From Alkalibacterium indicireducens (GTDB lineage Bacteria; Bacillota; Bacilli; Lactobacillales; Carnobacteriaceae_A): a stretch of 10,392 bases of DNA. Below the pieces are notes generated by a model that was given only the letters and a program-made list of their open reading frames with translations, ran no database searches and was not told where the DNA came from. The stretch covers positions 1 to 10,392 of the forward strand of contig NZ_BAAADA010000111.1 in NCBI RefSeq assembly GCF_039522005.1, read 5' to 3'. Below, piece by piece: positions 1 through 7,246 of this stretch (position 1 is the stretch's first letter; every line of letters begins with the position of its first letter). A program made the position numbers and the translations under genes.

Positions 1-66
1 AACAGTTCCTACTGCCAAGTCTGTAGTGGACTTTCACCACCAAGTTGTCGCCCATGCCGGGCGCAC
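1..66 (-). mobile_element. Group IIC intron, 5' end (partial)
   Basis: Read on the minus strand from position 66 leftward, this begins GTGCGCCCGGCATGGGCG, continues with GGTGGTGAAAGTCC, and reaches GGCAGTAGGAACTGTT at the window edge. From memory of the family, these blocks match the conserved 5' end of bacterial group IIC introns (the Oceanobacillus iheyensis type starts GUGUGCCCGGCAUGGG), i.e. the start of domain I. The 5' splice site is placed between 67 and 66. The 5' exon is the Rho-independent terminator at 67-108, which is the typical target of class C introns. The rest of the intron, including any reverse transcriptase/maturase gene, lies outside the window. Confidence 0.85.
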
Positions 67-108
67 GAAAAAAAGAAGCAGAGAGCCTACCCTCTGCTTC
101 TTTTTTTC
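67..108 (-). terminator. Terminator of the GH65 phosphorylase gene (symmetric hairpin)
   Basis: GAAGCAGAG (75-83) pairs with CTCTGCTTC (92-100) around an 8-nt loop. Seven A (68-74) face seven T (101-107), and G67 pairs with C108, giving a 17-bp stem. On the minus strand the stem is followed by a T-tract, as for an intrinsic terminator. It starts only six bases after the GH65 stop codon (115-117). The near-perfect symmetry means it could also act on plus-strand transcripts. The group IIC intron begins at the first base beyond the stem. Confidence 0.9.
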
Positions 109-114
109 AAATGA

Positions 115-2400
115 TTAAAGTTGAATTTTTTCTCCATTCTCAACAATAATGATCGGCTCTCCTTCAAGCAATGTATATTCCGTGGAGGACGGTGTCAGCA
201 TCACTTGAATCAATCTGTCTTTCACTTGTACCTTGAAGCTTAAACTGCCCCATTCCTTAGGACAATGAGGCGTCAAGTAAAGTGTCCCGTCATTGAATCG
301 CATCCCTGCAAAGCCCTGAACGATACTCATCCACGTTCCGCCCATATTTGCAGCATGCACCCCGTCTTTCGTATTCGACTGAAGGTCGCTGATATCCATC
401 AGAACTGTATCCATAAAGTAGTCATAGGCCTTTTCGTGTTTGCCAATCTGACTGGCCATCATGCCAAAAACAGACCGGGAAAGAGAGGAATCATGTGTGG
501 TCACTTTTTCATAATAATCATAATCCCGTTTCAGCTGTTCCATTTCAAAATCATCGAAGAACAGAAACTCTGCCAGAACCGTGTCTGCCTGCTTGCAGAC
601 CTGGTGCTTGTATATCGTCAGAGGATGGTAATTAAGCAGGAGCGGATAGTTTTCTTCTGGTGTGTGTTCAAAATCCCAGACTTTTTTATGGAAGAAACTG
701 TCGTCCTGCATCGTCAATTCTTTCTCCTCGTCATAAGGAAGAAACAGTCTGCTCTCTGCTTTTTTCCAGTCTTCCAATTCATCTTCAGTCACATGCAGCT
801 CCTCCAGTTTGTCAGCCGCCTGCTCCTGCGCTTTCTGTGCGTACTCAATGGCATAGGACAAATTCTTTTTCGCCATCAGATTGGTGTAGAAATTATTGTT
901 GACGATCGCCGTGTACTCATCGGGTCCTGTTACATCATTCAGGACAAAGGCACCGTCCCGTTCGTCGTCGAAATGTCCCCATTCCAGCCAGAAGCGAGCT
1001 GTTTCAACGAGGATATCCAGTCCTTCATTGAACATGAAAGCCTCATCTTCCGAAACTTTACCGTAATCATAGACGGCATGGGCGATATCTGCATTGATGT
1101 GAATCTGAGCCGTTCCAGCTGGATAATAGGGACTAGCTTCTTCCCCATTGATTGTCCGCCAGGCAAACAATGCTCCGTTGTCGATAGCCATAGTCCGTGC
1201 CCGCTCCCTCGCCTGAGGAAGAATACTGTGTCGATACATCAGCAGAGACTTGGCAATCTTTGGCTGCGTGTAAAGGAAGAAAGGAAACATGTACATTTCT
1301 GTATCCCAGAAATAATGCCCTTCATAGCCTTCACCGGTAAGTCCCTTGGCAGACATGTTTGTATGCCCATCCCGACCGGCTGCCTGATGCAGATGGAACA
1401 GATTGAATCTCAGTCCGATTTGGAGTGCCTGGTCGCCCTCCAGCTCAATGTCACTCTTATCCCAGAATTCGTCCATAAATAACAGATGTCTCATTTTCAC
1501 TTCATCATACCCAAGTGTTTCAACCTCTGACATGATTTCCTTCAGATTCTCAGCCTGAGAATCCGTATCTTCTTCATTACTGTACTTATGACTGTAAGCT
1601 GTGAAGCGATCAATGATTACTGGAGCTGACCTGTCAGTCTGAAAGCTAGCGGTGACCTTGTTTTCAATCCGTTCAAGGCTGACCTGTTCAAAACGAGACA
1701 CGACATGATCATAAATGACCGCATGCAGATCAGAGGCATGGGTGCTGATATGAATCATTCGGCCTGAGTCAGTCGATAGTGGGCGGGAATCAAATCTTCT
1801 TTCCGCCTGTTCCTTTTTTCTTGGATCCGGATCGTCTTCCGCCGACTCTTTCTTGCCCATATCTTCCAGTTCATCCAGTTCGAAGAGAAGCTGAACTGGC
1901 AGGTCATCTTTTTCTGACTCAATAATAATGCGCTGCGCCAAAATTTCTGGAAAATCGTAGGAAACAAAGCGTTCGATCGTGACATCTATTGACTGCTGCT
2001 TAGAATTCTCCCATGAAAAGGTCCGAGTCAGCAGACCGCTCTTAAGATCCAGTGTCCGTGAATGATGATCAACTTTTCCTGTTTCTAGATCAAATAGCTC
2101 ATCATCCAGCGACAAATCCAATTTTTTAGCATCAGGAACAGGAATCGTCGTCTGATGATGAGTCGCATATCCGTAGGCCCATTCGCCGTAAGTGATTGGC
2201 TCAGTATCATAAAACCCGTTCATCAGCGTGCTGTCGCTGTGACTGTATGCCTGTGTCCGATGCCTTTCCTCCAGACTGCCTCTTGTTCCAATGTGTCCGT
2301 TTGAAAGTGAGAAGAGCGTTTCGTTCTGTCTTATCTGTTCTGAATCTGTACCAACTTCTTTAAGCGTCCACAACGTACCGTTTTTAATCAGGTCATGCAT
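115..2400 (-). CDS. Glycoside hydrolase family 65 disaccharide phosphorylase (maltose/kojibiose/nigerose phosphorylase type)
   Basis: A 761-residue cytosolic protein without a signal peptide, the usual size of a GH65 inverting phosphorylase. These enzymes split an alpha-glucoside with phosphate to give beta-glucose 1-phosphate and the acceptor. The N-terminal beta-sandwich spans about 1-290, the (alpha/alpha)6 catalytic barrel about 320-690, and a small C-terminal beta domain about 695-755. Diagnostic motifs are GHYFWDTEMYMFPFF (361-375), NDVTGPDEYTA (488-498) with the expected general acid Glu495, KQADTVLAEF (603-612), THDSSLS (635-641) and the phosphate-site segment HAANMGGTW (682-690). A very charged segment (about 178-205) sits in the N-terminal domain. 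The start follows AGAAAGGAAGG with 9 nt spacing. The acceptor cannot be read from sequence: maltose, kojibiose, nigerose, trehalose and 2-O-glucosylglycerol phosphorylases are all GH65. No beta-phosphoglucomutase or sugar transporter gene lies in the window. Confidence 0.9.
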   Translation of the reverse strand: MHDLIKNGTLWTLKEVGTDSEQIRQNETLFSLSNGHIGTRGSLEERHRTQAYSHSDSTLMNGFYDTEPITYGEWAYGYATHHQTTIPVPDAKKLDLSLDDELFDLETGKVDHHSRTLDLKSGLLTRTFSWENSKQQSIDVTIERFVSYDFPEILAQRIIIESEKDDLPVQLLFELDELEDMGKKESAEDDPDPRKKEQAERRFDSRPLSTDSGRMIHISTHASDLHAVIYDHVVSRFEQVSLERIENKVTASFQTDRSAPVIIDRFTAYSHKYSNEEDTDSQAENLKEIMSEVETLGYDEVKMRHLLFMDEFWDKSDIELEGDQALQIGLRFNLFHLHQAAGRDGHTNMSAKGLTGEGYEGHYFWDTEMYMFPFFLYTQPKIAKSLLMYRHSILPQARERARTMAIDNGALFAWRTINGEEASPYYPAGTAQIHINADIAHAVYDYGKVSEDEAFMFNEGLDILVETARFWLEWGHFDDERDGAFVLNDVTGPDEYTAIVNNNFYTNLMAKKNLSYAIEYAQKAQEQAADKLEELHVTEDELEDWKKAESRLFLPYDEEKELTMQDDSFFHKKVWDFEHTPEENYPLLLNYHPLTIYKHQVCKQADTVLAEFLFFDDFEMEQLKRDYDYYEKVTTHDSSLSRSVFGMMASQIGKHEKAYDYFMDTVLMDISDLQSNTKDGVHAANMGGTWMSIVQGFAGMRFNDGTLYLTPHCPKEWGSLSFKVQVKDRLIQVMLTPSSTEYTLLEGEPIIIVENGEKIQL

Positions 2401-2557
2401 AAGCGATCGCCTTCCTTTCTTTACTGTTTATTTTGTCAATAACCCGGAAAGAAAGCAAGCTGAAGCCTTTTTGATAAGAAAAACTTCACGTACCGTTCAG
2501 CTATTGCTGAGGTCCCAGAAGAGCAGGCGAGCAGTAAAGCTAGAACCTGTCAATTAC

Positions 2558-2595
2558 CGTATAAACCTTATACGTTCCCACTTTGCGGCAGTAAA
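2558..2595 (-). promoter_or_regulatory. Candidate promoter and palindromic operator for the GH65 gene
   Basis: On the minus strand, TTTACT (2590-2595) and TATAAG (2567-2572) are 17 bp apart, a plausible sigma-A promoter. The -10 lies inside an exact inverted repeat, CGTATAA (2558-2564), ACC spacer, TTATACG (2568-2574), shaped like a repressor operator. The -35 overlaps the T-tract of the kdgK terminator, so readthrough and initiation would be close together. It would leave an untranslated leader of about 160 nt. A short hairpin within the leader region (TCAGC/GCTGA around 2498-2511) has no recognised riboswitch features. Nothing else is recognised in 2401-2590. Confidence 0.4.
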
Positions 2596-2633
2596 AAACC
2601 TGAATACGCCGGACATCAGTCGACTTATTCAGG
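2593..2633 (-). terminator. Terminator of the kdgA-kdgK operon
   Basis: CCTGAATA (2599-2606) and TATTCAGG (2626-2633) form an 8-bp stem with a 19-nt loop that has a small inner helix (GAC/GTC). On the minus strand it is followed by six T (2593-2598). It begins about 10 nt after the kdgK stop and separates the operon from the downstream GH65 gene. Confidence 0.8.
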
Positions 2634-2642
2634 GTAGTGTCA

Positions 2643-3584
2643 TCAATAATTTTCAATATAGGTCGTCAGTTCTTCAAGGGAAGGCAGCCCTTCGTTGTCC
2701 CCTTCATTCTGGACTTGGAGAGAGCCGATTGCATTGGCACGTAACGCAGCTTCCGGCCAGGTCAGACCGTTTAAATAGCCATGCAGAACACCTACAGCAA
2801 ATCCGTCTCCGGCGCCGACAGTGTCTACGACTTTCTGCACTTTAAAACCAGGCACATTGATCGTGTCTTTTCCTTTTTCTGTAACAAACGCCCCGTCTGC
2901 TCCGCTTTTTGTAATGACGATCTGTGCACCCTTATCAATATAGAAGCGCGCGATAGCTTCAACGTCATCTGTCCCGACCAGGGTCTTGCCTTCAGAAAGA
3001 CCAGGAAGCACCAGATCAGAGAGACCTGCAAGATTATTTAAGACAGTCACCATTTCATCTTCCGAAGACCAGAGAGCAGGCCTCAGGTTCGGGTCGAATG
3101 ATATGAATGTTCCGGCCGATTTAGCCTTCTTCATCAGATAGACGATTGCTTCTCTAACCGTCCCGCTCACTGCTGGCGGAATGCCAGTTATGTGAAGCAG
3201 CTTCACATCAGAAAAGTCGATCCTATTTACATCAGCCTCTGACAGTGTAGTGAAGGCGCTGTTGTTTCTATAGTAGGCAGTAGACGGATCGCCGTCCTGA
3301 ACTTTATTTTTCATCATCAGCCCGGTGTTGTGCTTCGGTGAATGAAAGATGTAACTTGTCCCTATCTTTTCTTTTTCGATGGCTTCTTCAATATAATCGC
3401 CTATGGGGTCCTTGCCCAGCTTCGTGACGTATTCCACTTTGTAATCCAGGCGGGACAGTCCTATCCCGACATTGATTTCCGCTCCTGCCAGAGATCGCTT
3501 GAACAAAGTGACATCTTTCAGCTCCCCATATTCCTGAGCAGTAAACAACCCCATCGGTTCTCCAATTAAAATGACATCCGGCAT
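2643..3584 (-). CDS. kdgK: 2-keto-3-deoxygluconate kinase (PfkB family)
   Basis: A 313-residue PfkB/ribokinase-fold sugar kinase, the normal length for KDG kinases. It phosphorylates 2-keto-3-deoxygluconate to KDPG with ATP. The substrate-side motif GAEINVGIGLSRLD (34-47) and the DPNLRPALW segment (164-172) are typical of KdgK, and the PfkB signature DTVGAGDGF (254-262) supplies the catalytic base Asp260. It lies 12 nt after the kdgA stop. Its ribosome binding site (GTGAGGA) overlaps the kdgA TGA, which suggests translational coupling. With KdgA it forms the lower branch of hexuronate/Entner-Doudoroff catabolism. Other PfkB substrates such as fructose or adenosine are less likely given the aldolase partner. 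Confidence 0.9.
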   Translation of the reverse strand: MPDVILIGEPMGLFTAQEYGELKDVTLFKRSLAGAEINVGIGLSRLDYKVEYVTKLGKDPIGDYIEEAIEKEKIGTSYIFHSPKHNTGLMMKNKVQDGDPSTAYYRNNSAFTTLSEADVNRIDFSDVKLLHITGIPPAVSGTVREAIVYLMKKAKSAGTFISFDPNLRPALWSSEDEMVTVLNNLAGLSDLVLPGLSEGKTLVGTDDVEAIARFYIDKGAQIVITKSGADGAFVTEKGKDTINVPGFKVQKVVDTVGAGDGFAVGVLHGYLNGLTWPEAALRANAIGSLQVQNEGDNEGLPSLEELTTYIENY

Positions 3585-3596
3585 ATGATCACGTCC

Positions 3597-4238
3597 TCAC
3601 TTCACTTCGTTGTATTTCTGAACAAAGGCTTGAGCCTGCTCTGTGACACTTGAGTAGCCTTGAGTCTTCAAATCTTTAGTCAACGCACTGCCGATACCGA
3701 CAGCCCATGCCCCGTTATCGATCCACTGGTCCATATTGTCCAGACTCACACCACCAGAAGGCATCATTTCTACATGCGGAATCGGGCCATGTACATTTTT
3801 GATGAAAGCAGGTCCCAATATTCCACCCGGGAACACTTTGACCACTTCGACTCCTGTCGCCAGTGCGTCCGCCACCTCTGTCACTGTGCCGCATCCAGGA
3901 AGATAGGGAATCCCATATGTATTGCAGACAGTTGAAATTTCCGGCACCATATTCGGGCTGACGATGAACTCAGCTCCCGCAATAATCGCAATACGTGCTG
4001 TTATTGCATCCATGACTGTTCCTGCTCCTACAACCATATCCGTCCCATCAAATTTTCCAGCAAGATCCCTGATCGATTCGTCGGCTTGCGGGGTCGTAAA
4101 CGTCACTTCGATATTTTTGATTCCGCCTTCATAAACAGCTTCGGAAATACGCGTCGCTTCTTCAGCAGACTTCCCTCTAATCACTGCAAACAGATAATTG
4201 TCTTTTAAACGGGTCAAAATCGCTTGTTTTTTTGTCAT
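3597..4238 (-). CDS. kdgA: 2-keto-3-deoxy-6-phosphogluconate aldolase (KDPG/KHG aldolase)
   Basis: A 213-residue class I aldolase with a TIM-barrel fold that cleaves KDPG to pyruvate and glyceraldehyde 3-phosphate. The family landmarks are in order: IEVTFTTP (43-50) with catalytic Glu44, VGAGTV (70-75), FIVSPN (91-96), YLPGCGTVTE (112-121), VKVFPGG (133-139) with Schiff-base Lys134, and MPSGGVS (159-165). Glu44 and Lys134 correspond to Glu45 and Lys133 of E. coli Eda. The start is clear: AAGGAGG lies 7 nt upstream of the ATG. It is the first gene of a two-gene operon with kdgK. Gene symbol eda would be equally valid. Confidence 0.95.
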   Translation of the reverse strand: MTKKQAILTRLKDNYLFAVIRGKSAEEATRISEAVYEGGIKNIEVTFTTPQADESIRDLAGKFDGTDMVVGAGTVMDAITARIAIIAGAEFIVSPNMVPEISTVCNTYGIPYLPGCGTVTEVADALATGVEVVKVFPGGILGPAFIKNVHGPIPHVEMMPSGGVSLDNMDQWIDNGAWAVGIGSALTKDLKTQGYSSVTEQAQAFVQKYNEVK

Positions 4239-4265
4239 AATATCCTCCTTGAATGCCTAAACTCA

Positions 4266-4300
4266 TATATTAGTATAACGCTTTCTTTTGTGAAGCTCAA
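4266..4300 (-). promoter_or_regulatory. kdgA promoter with overlapping operator-like and cre-like sites
   Basis: On the minus strand, TTGAGC (4295-4300) and TATACT (4272-4277) are spaced by exactly 17 bp, giving a leader of about 27 nt before kdgA. The near-palindrome TATATTAGTATA (4266-4277) covers the -10, a position where a bound repressor would block transcription. On the minus strand AGAAAGCGTTATAC (4273-4286) matches a CcpA cre consensus at 11 of 14 positions, which is only a weak to moderate match. Confidence 0.6.
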
Positions 4301-4437
4301 TACTCTACCATATACATATCAAACCATATCAACAGTTCAGGCAAAGTCCTGATATAATGATTACTCTTGTCACATGCCTATAAAACAATCATCAGAACGG
4401 CGTCTTCTTGTGCGTTCGGCTTTCAGCTAACTGGTGT
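4301..4437. other. gntR-kdgA intergenic remainder with ATATCA direct repeats
   Basis: Upstream of the kdgA promoter are two ATATCA direct repeats (4316-4321 and 4326-4331) 10 bp apart, and a short TCAGG/CCTGA hairpin at about 4337-4352. A plus-strand TATAAT (4353-4358) has no convincing -35. After the gntR stop there is a weak minus-strand hairpin (GAACG/CGTTC, about 4395-4417) followed by a T-rich run, possibly an inefficient terminator. No gene is seen. Confidence 0.35.
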
Positions 4438-5103
4438 TTATTTTCTGAAATAGTCAGAATACTTTTTCATTATTTCACCTTGAGCTTCATCCATCAGATT
4501 GATATGTGCAGTCACTAAAGTCTTTACTTCATCTGCCTGCTTAGATTTTACTGCTTTAATCAGCCCTTCATGCTCATCTACAATCTGATTGTAGTCAAAT
4601 GTTATGTCTTTCAGATGAAGCCAGCGGAAACGGTCAAGATGCACACTGGCTTCTTTTATCCACTGCCATGCCTGTGCTTTACCGACAAGTTCATAACACT
4701 GCTTATGAAACTCATTGTCAACATCAAAATAATCAGAAACATTATTATTCTTAAAGGTCTCTCTTTGTCTATCCAGAATTTTCCACAGCATTTTCTCGGA
4801 CTTTTCATCCATCACACCGCACAGCTCTGTCATCACTTCTTTTTCTACACATTCTCGAATAAAACGTGCCTGTAATGCTCTACTCATATCTATTCTGGAT
4901 ACATACGTTCCTGACTGAGGAAAGGTGAAAATCAGATTCTGTTTTTTCAACTGCTTCAATGATTCTCTGATTGGCGTTCGTCCCACTTCTAGAAGATCGA
5001 TCAAATGAGATTCTGAAATTTTCTGACCTGGATACAAGTCAAGTTTGATAATCATTTCTCTTAAAACTTCATACGTCTGGTCCTGCAAAGTGATAGTCTG
5101 CAT
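4438..5103 (-). CDS. GntR-family transcriptional regulator, FadR subfamily (FCD domain)
   Basis: A 221-residue DNA-binding regulator. The N-terminal winged helix-turn-helix (about 5-70) contains ISESHLIDLLEVGRTPIRESL (29-49), the classic GntR recognition region, followed by the SGTYVS wing (64-69). The all-helical C-terminal part (about 75-215) fits an FCD ligand domain and keeps the usual metal-binding set, apparently Asp129, His133, His178 and His200. FCD proteins often sense sugar acids or other carboxylates. The gene lies just upstream of kdgA-kdgK in the same direction, so it is the probable repressor of that operon and perhaps of itself. The effector is unknown; KDG, KDPG or a uronate would fit. 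The start is supported by AGGAAGG about 6 nt upstream. Confidence 0.9.
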   Translation of the reverse strand: MQTITLQDQTYEVLREMIIKLDLYPGQKISESHLIDLLEVGRTPIRESLKQLKKQNLIFTFPQSGTYVSRIDMSRALQARFIRECVEKEVMTELCGVMDEKSEKMLWKILDRQRETFKNNNVSDYFDVDNEFHKQCYELVGKAQAWQWIKEASVHLDRFRWLHLKDITFDYNQIVDEHEGLIKAVKSKQADEVKTLVTAHINLMDEAQGEIMKKYSDYFRK

Positions 5104-5323
5104 AAATACCTTCCTAACTTAAATATGTCATACTTGTATATTAATATCATAAATATATCACATCTGAACAGTCAGTGGCACCATTTTATGAAAACCCCAT
5201 CATTATTGTCCCGCCTGTCTTCTCTAATATTAAGACTTGCTTTATCGTTTTCCTCCCGATGTTTGAACAGCAAATTAATCTGCATCTGTCTATCAGTACA
5301 TCTATCTCATTAATCATACGTAT
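5104..5323. other. gntR upstream region, non-coding
   Basis: This stretch holds the gntR leader. TATATTAATAT (5137-5147) and two ATATCA direct repeats (5144-5149 and 5155-5160, 11 bp apart) resemble elements in front of kdgA and may be binding sites for GntR itself. I see no convincing -35/-10 pair. The rest, to about 5323, contains no supported gene; a 43-codon minus-strand open frame (5186-5317) has no ribosome binding site. Confidence 0.4.
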
Positions 5324-5324
5324 G

Positions 5325-5372
5325 AAAAAAGCTAGACTCATTCAGAAGGAAGACCTTCTAAACAAGCCTAGC
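5325..5372 (-). terminator. Terminator of the DUF2207 gene
   Basis: The hairpin is built from GCTAG/CTAGC (5331-5335 with 5368-5372) at the base and AGAAGG/CCTTCT (5344-5349 with 5354-5359) at the top, with an AAGA tetraloop on the plus strand. On the minus strand it runs into six T (5325-5330). It lies about 53 nt after the stop of the DUF2207 gene and separates it from the gntR-kdgA region. Confidence 0.8.
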
Positions 5373-5425
5373 ATGTTCATAGTGCACTATAGATCATATC
5401 ATCTGGATGACCAGCAGCTTTAACG

Positions 5426-7120
5426 TCAGCGTGCTCCGCCGCCTCCGCCACCCATGGCACCGCCCCCACCACCGATGGAGGTCGATCCGCCGAAGCCACC
5501 TGAAGATGAGTAGCCGCTGTGCATACTGCTGGAAAACACATGCAAGCCTGGATAATACGTATAGTAGTACGGGATATACTCGATATCCTGTTCTGCCCAG
5601 TCCGGCATGATTGCTTCAATAGACTTGATCACTTCTTCTTCTTTTCCATACAAGCCTGCCCACATCAGGAATGACTCTTCAGGAATCAGCTGTTTATAGC
5701 TGAGTGATTTGTCCTCACCTAATGCATTCAGATGATTTTCAAACTGGGTCAGATGATCGTAGAGCCTCTGACCTTTTTTTGTAATCGATGTATACGGCAG
5801 TCGTGCAGTCAGGAAAGAAACAGTATCTTCCTTGATATACCCCTCTGCAATCATCAGATCTCTGGAGTCGTCAAGAAGCTGCTTATCAAGCTTGTGAAGT
5901 TTGTCTGCCTGTTTTTGAGCCCATTTCTTCATTTCTTTACTGCTCATCTGGTAGCTGCTGTCAGTCGCTTCGATCAGAGAATTCCAGAGTTCTGCTTCAA
6001 CTGTTGATCCTGCCAGGTCTTGCTGTGATTTCCTCTCAAAGGTCTCCGGAACAAAAGTCAGACGGGTCTTATTTTTTCTGCCTTCCTCGCCTTCTTCTAT
6101 AATCAGACATTTTTCCTTAGACCATTTCAGTAAGAAGGCAAAGAAATAATGCTCAACCGTTCCCATCTGCAGCTGTTTCAGGAAGAAGGCAACATCTGTA
6201 ATATCACCATCTTTGTAAGGAATGTCTGTGTAATACATCCCTTTGTTCCGTTTGCGTTGTTCGTAGAAATTAGGGATTTTCCCGCCATCTTTTTTCAGCT
6301 GTTCAATTTTTACCAGAACGGCTAATACAGCTAGTACAAACGCTACCGATGCACCGATAATAACAGAGATGACTGTCCCACTCAGTCCTCCTCCACCCGC
6401 ACCTCCACGTCCAGGATCCTGCTCTATATCCTCAACGACTTCAGCAAGGGTTCGTTCATCATAATATGACAGCAGGAACGGATTATTAAGAAACTGTACA
6501 ATTACCGCGACATTCTGGTTGTCTTCCAGTTCAGCCTGAGTATAAGTACGGACCTCTCCATCAAGCAGATCAATCTTTCCCTCATAACCGAATCCCCAGA
6601 TTCTAGTCGTATCCTGAGTGAAATCGAATGGCCCGATTATATCGATCGTCAGATTTTCAGGAGGAATGTCTCCAAATGTATTGAAATTCCAGTGCATGGA
6701 CTGCCCGTCTTCCATCTGTCTGACTATATTGCTAAGAGTATAGGTCACTACATACTCGTTACGCCCATAGTCTCCGATCCCCCATATCAGTTCCGTTTCA
6801 GACGAACTGTCATCTATGCCATATGATCCGGCTTTATCTTCTCTGGAAGCATTGGAATCCCAATCAGTCTGTTCTTCCATACCTTCAACGTAGAAGTCGA
6901 TGACTTCCACACCATCGGTCTCTTCTATGACGATAAAGAGTTCAGTTCCTTCTTCCATAGTCATGTCCCGTCGTTCAGTAATAACGGCCGTCCCGTTTTC
7001 GAGCAGCTGGACATCAATAGTCAAGTCGTGCAATGTATTTCCCTGTGCCTTTACCGGACTAGCTGTAAATATACTTCCTGTTACCAGGATAATCAGCCAG
7101 CCTACCCACCCATACTTCAT
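5426..7120 (-). CDS. DUF2207 domain membrane protein with signal peptide and Gly-rich C-terminus
   Basis: A 564-residue predicted membrane protein. Residues 1-25 form a signal peptide, with likely cleavage after VKA. About 28-215 is the extracytoplasmic DUF2207 region (TIDVQLLENGTAVITE early, then the MHWNFNTFGDIPPENLTIDI segment). A Gly-rich hinge (237-246) leads to one membrane helix (about 247-270). A charged cytoplasmic part follows (about 271-515), containing FFLKQLQMGTVEHYFFAFLLKW (312-333), which may be partly membrane-associated. The tail is Tyr/Ser/Gly-rich and ends in glycine runs (538-563), as is common in this family. The function of DUF2207 proteins is not established, and the neighbours give no clue: the gene has its own terminator and appears monocistronic. 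The start has a strong GGAGGAG site 4-5 nt upstream, and a TATACT at 7154-7159 may be its -10 (weak -35). Confidence 0.85.
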   Translation of the reverse strand: MKYGWVGWLIILVTGSIFTASPVKAQGNTLHDLTIDVQLLENGTAVITERRDMTMEEGTELFIVIEETDGVEVIDFYVEGMEEQTDWDSNASREDKAGSYGIDDSSSETELIWGIGDYGRNEYVVTYTLSNIVRQMEDGQSMHWNFNTFGDIPPENLTIDIIGPFDFTQDTTRIWGFGYEGKIDLLDGEVRTYTQAELEDNQNVAVIVQFLNNPFLLSYYDERTLAEVVEDIEQDPGRGGAGGGGLSGTVISVIIGASVAFVLAVLAVLVKIEQLKKDGGKIPNFYEQRKRNKGMYYTDIPYKDGDITDVAFFLKQLQMGTVEHYFFAFLLKWSKEKCLIIEEGEEGRKNKTRLTFVPETFERKSQQDLAGSTVEAELWNSLIEATDSSYQMSSKEMKKWAQKQADKLHKLDKQLLDDSRDLMIAEGYIKEDTVSFLTARLPYTSITKKGQRLYDHLTQFENHLNALGEDKSLSYKQLIPEESFLMWAGLYGKEEEVIKSIEAIMPDWAEQDIEYIPYYYTYYPGLHVFSSSMHSGYSSSGGFGGSTSIGGGGGAMGGGGGGAR

Positions 7121-7168
7121 GATTGCTCCTCCTTTTTTTTCTCTCTTGATAACAGTATATATAATAAA

Positions 7169-7209
7169 AAAGAGAAAAAATATAGTCTTAGGACTGATTT
7201 TTTCTCTTT
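7169..7209 (-). terminator. Long hairpin terminator after the oxidoreductase/small-protein operon
   Basis: AAAGAGAAAAAAT (7169-7181) and ATTTTTTCTCTTT (7197-7209) form an exact 13-bp stem. An inner helix AGTC/GACT (7184-7187 with 7192-7195) closes a 4-nt loop. The T-rich arm plus following T residues on the minus strand fit an intrinsic terminator about 38 nt after the stop of the 60-residue gene. It also lies just upstream of the DUF2207 gene's promoter region. Confidence 0.75.
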
Positions 7210-7246
7210 AGCTCGTCAATTGTTCTGATTTTCCGATTGACCGGCA

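Noticed and set aside
265..1482. A 405-codon plus-strand open frame opposite the GH65 gene
   Set aside because: It is the antisense shadow of a well-supported GH65 coding region; its product is rich in Cys/Ile/His, has no recognisable domain, and lacks a ribosome binding site.
2498..2511. Short hairpin in the GH65 leader as a possible riboswitch
   Set aside because: Only a 5-bp stem with a 4-nt loop is seen, with no conserved riboswitch or T-box elements.
4353..4358. A perfect plus-strand TATAAT in the gntR-kdgA gap
   Set aside because: No acceptable -35 lies 16-18 bp upstream and no plus-strand gene follows it.
5186..5317. A 43-codon minus-strand open frame between the DUF2207 terminator and gntR
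   Set aside because: The ATG has no ribosome binding site and the product shows no recognisable motif; chance in an AT-rich leader region is more likely.
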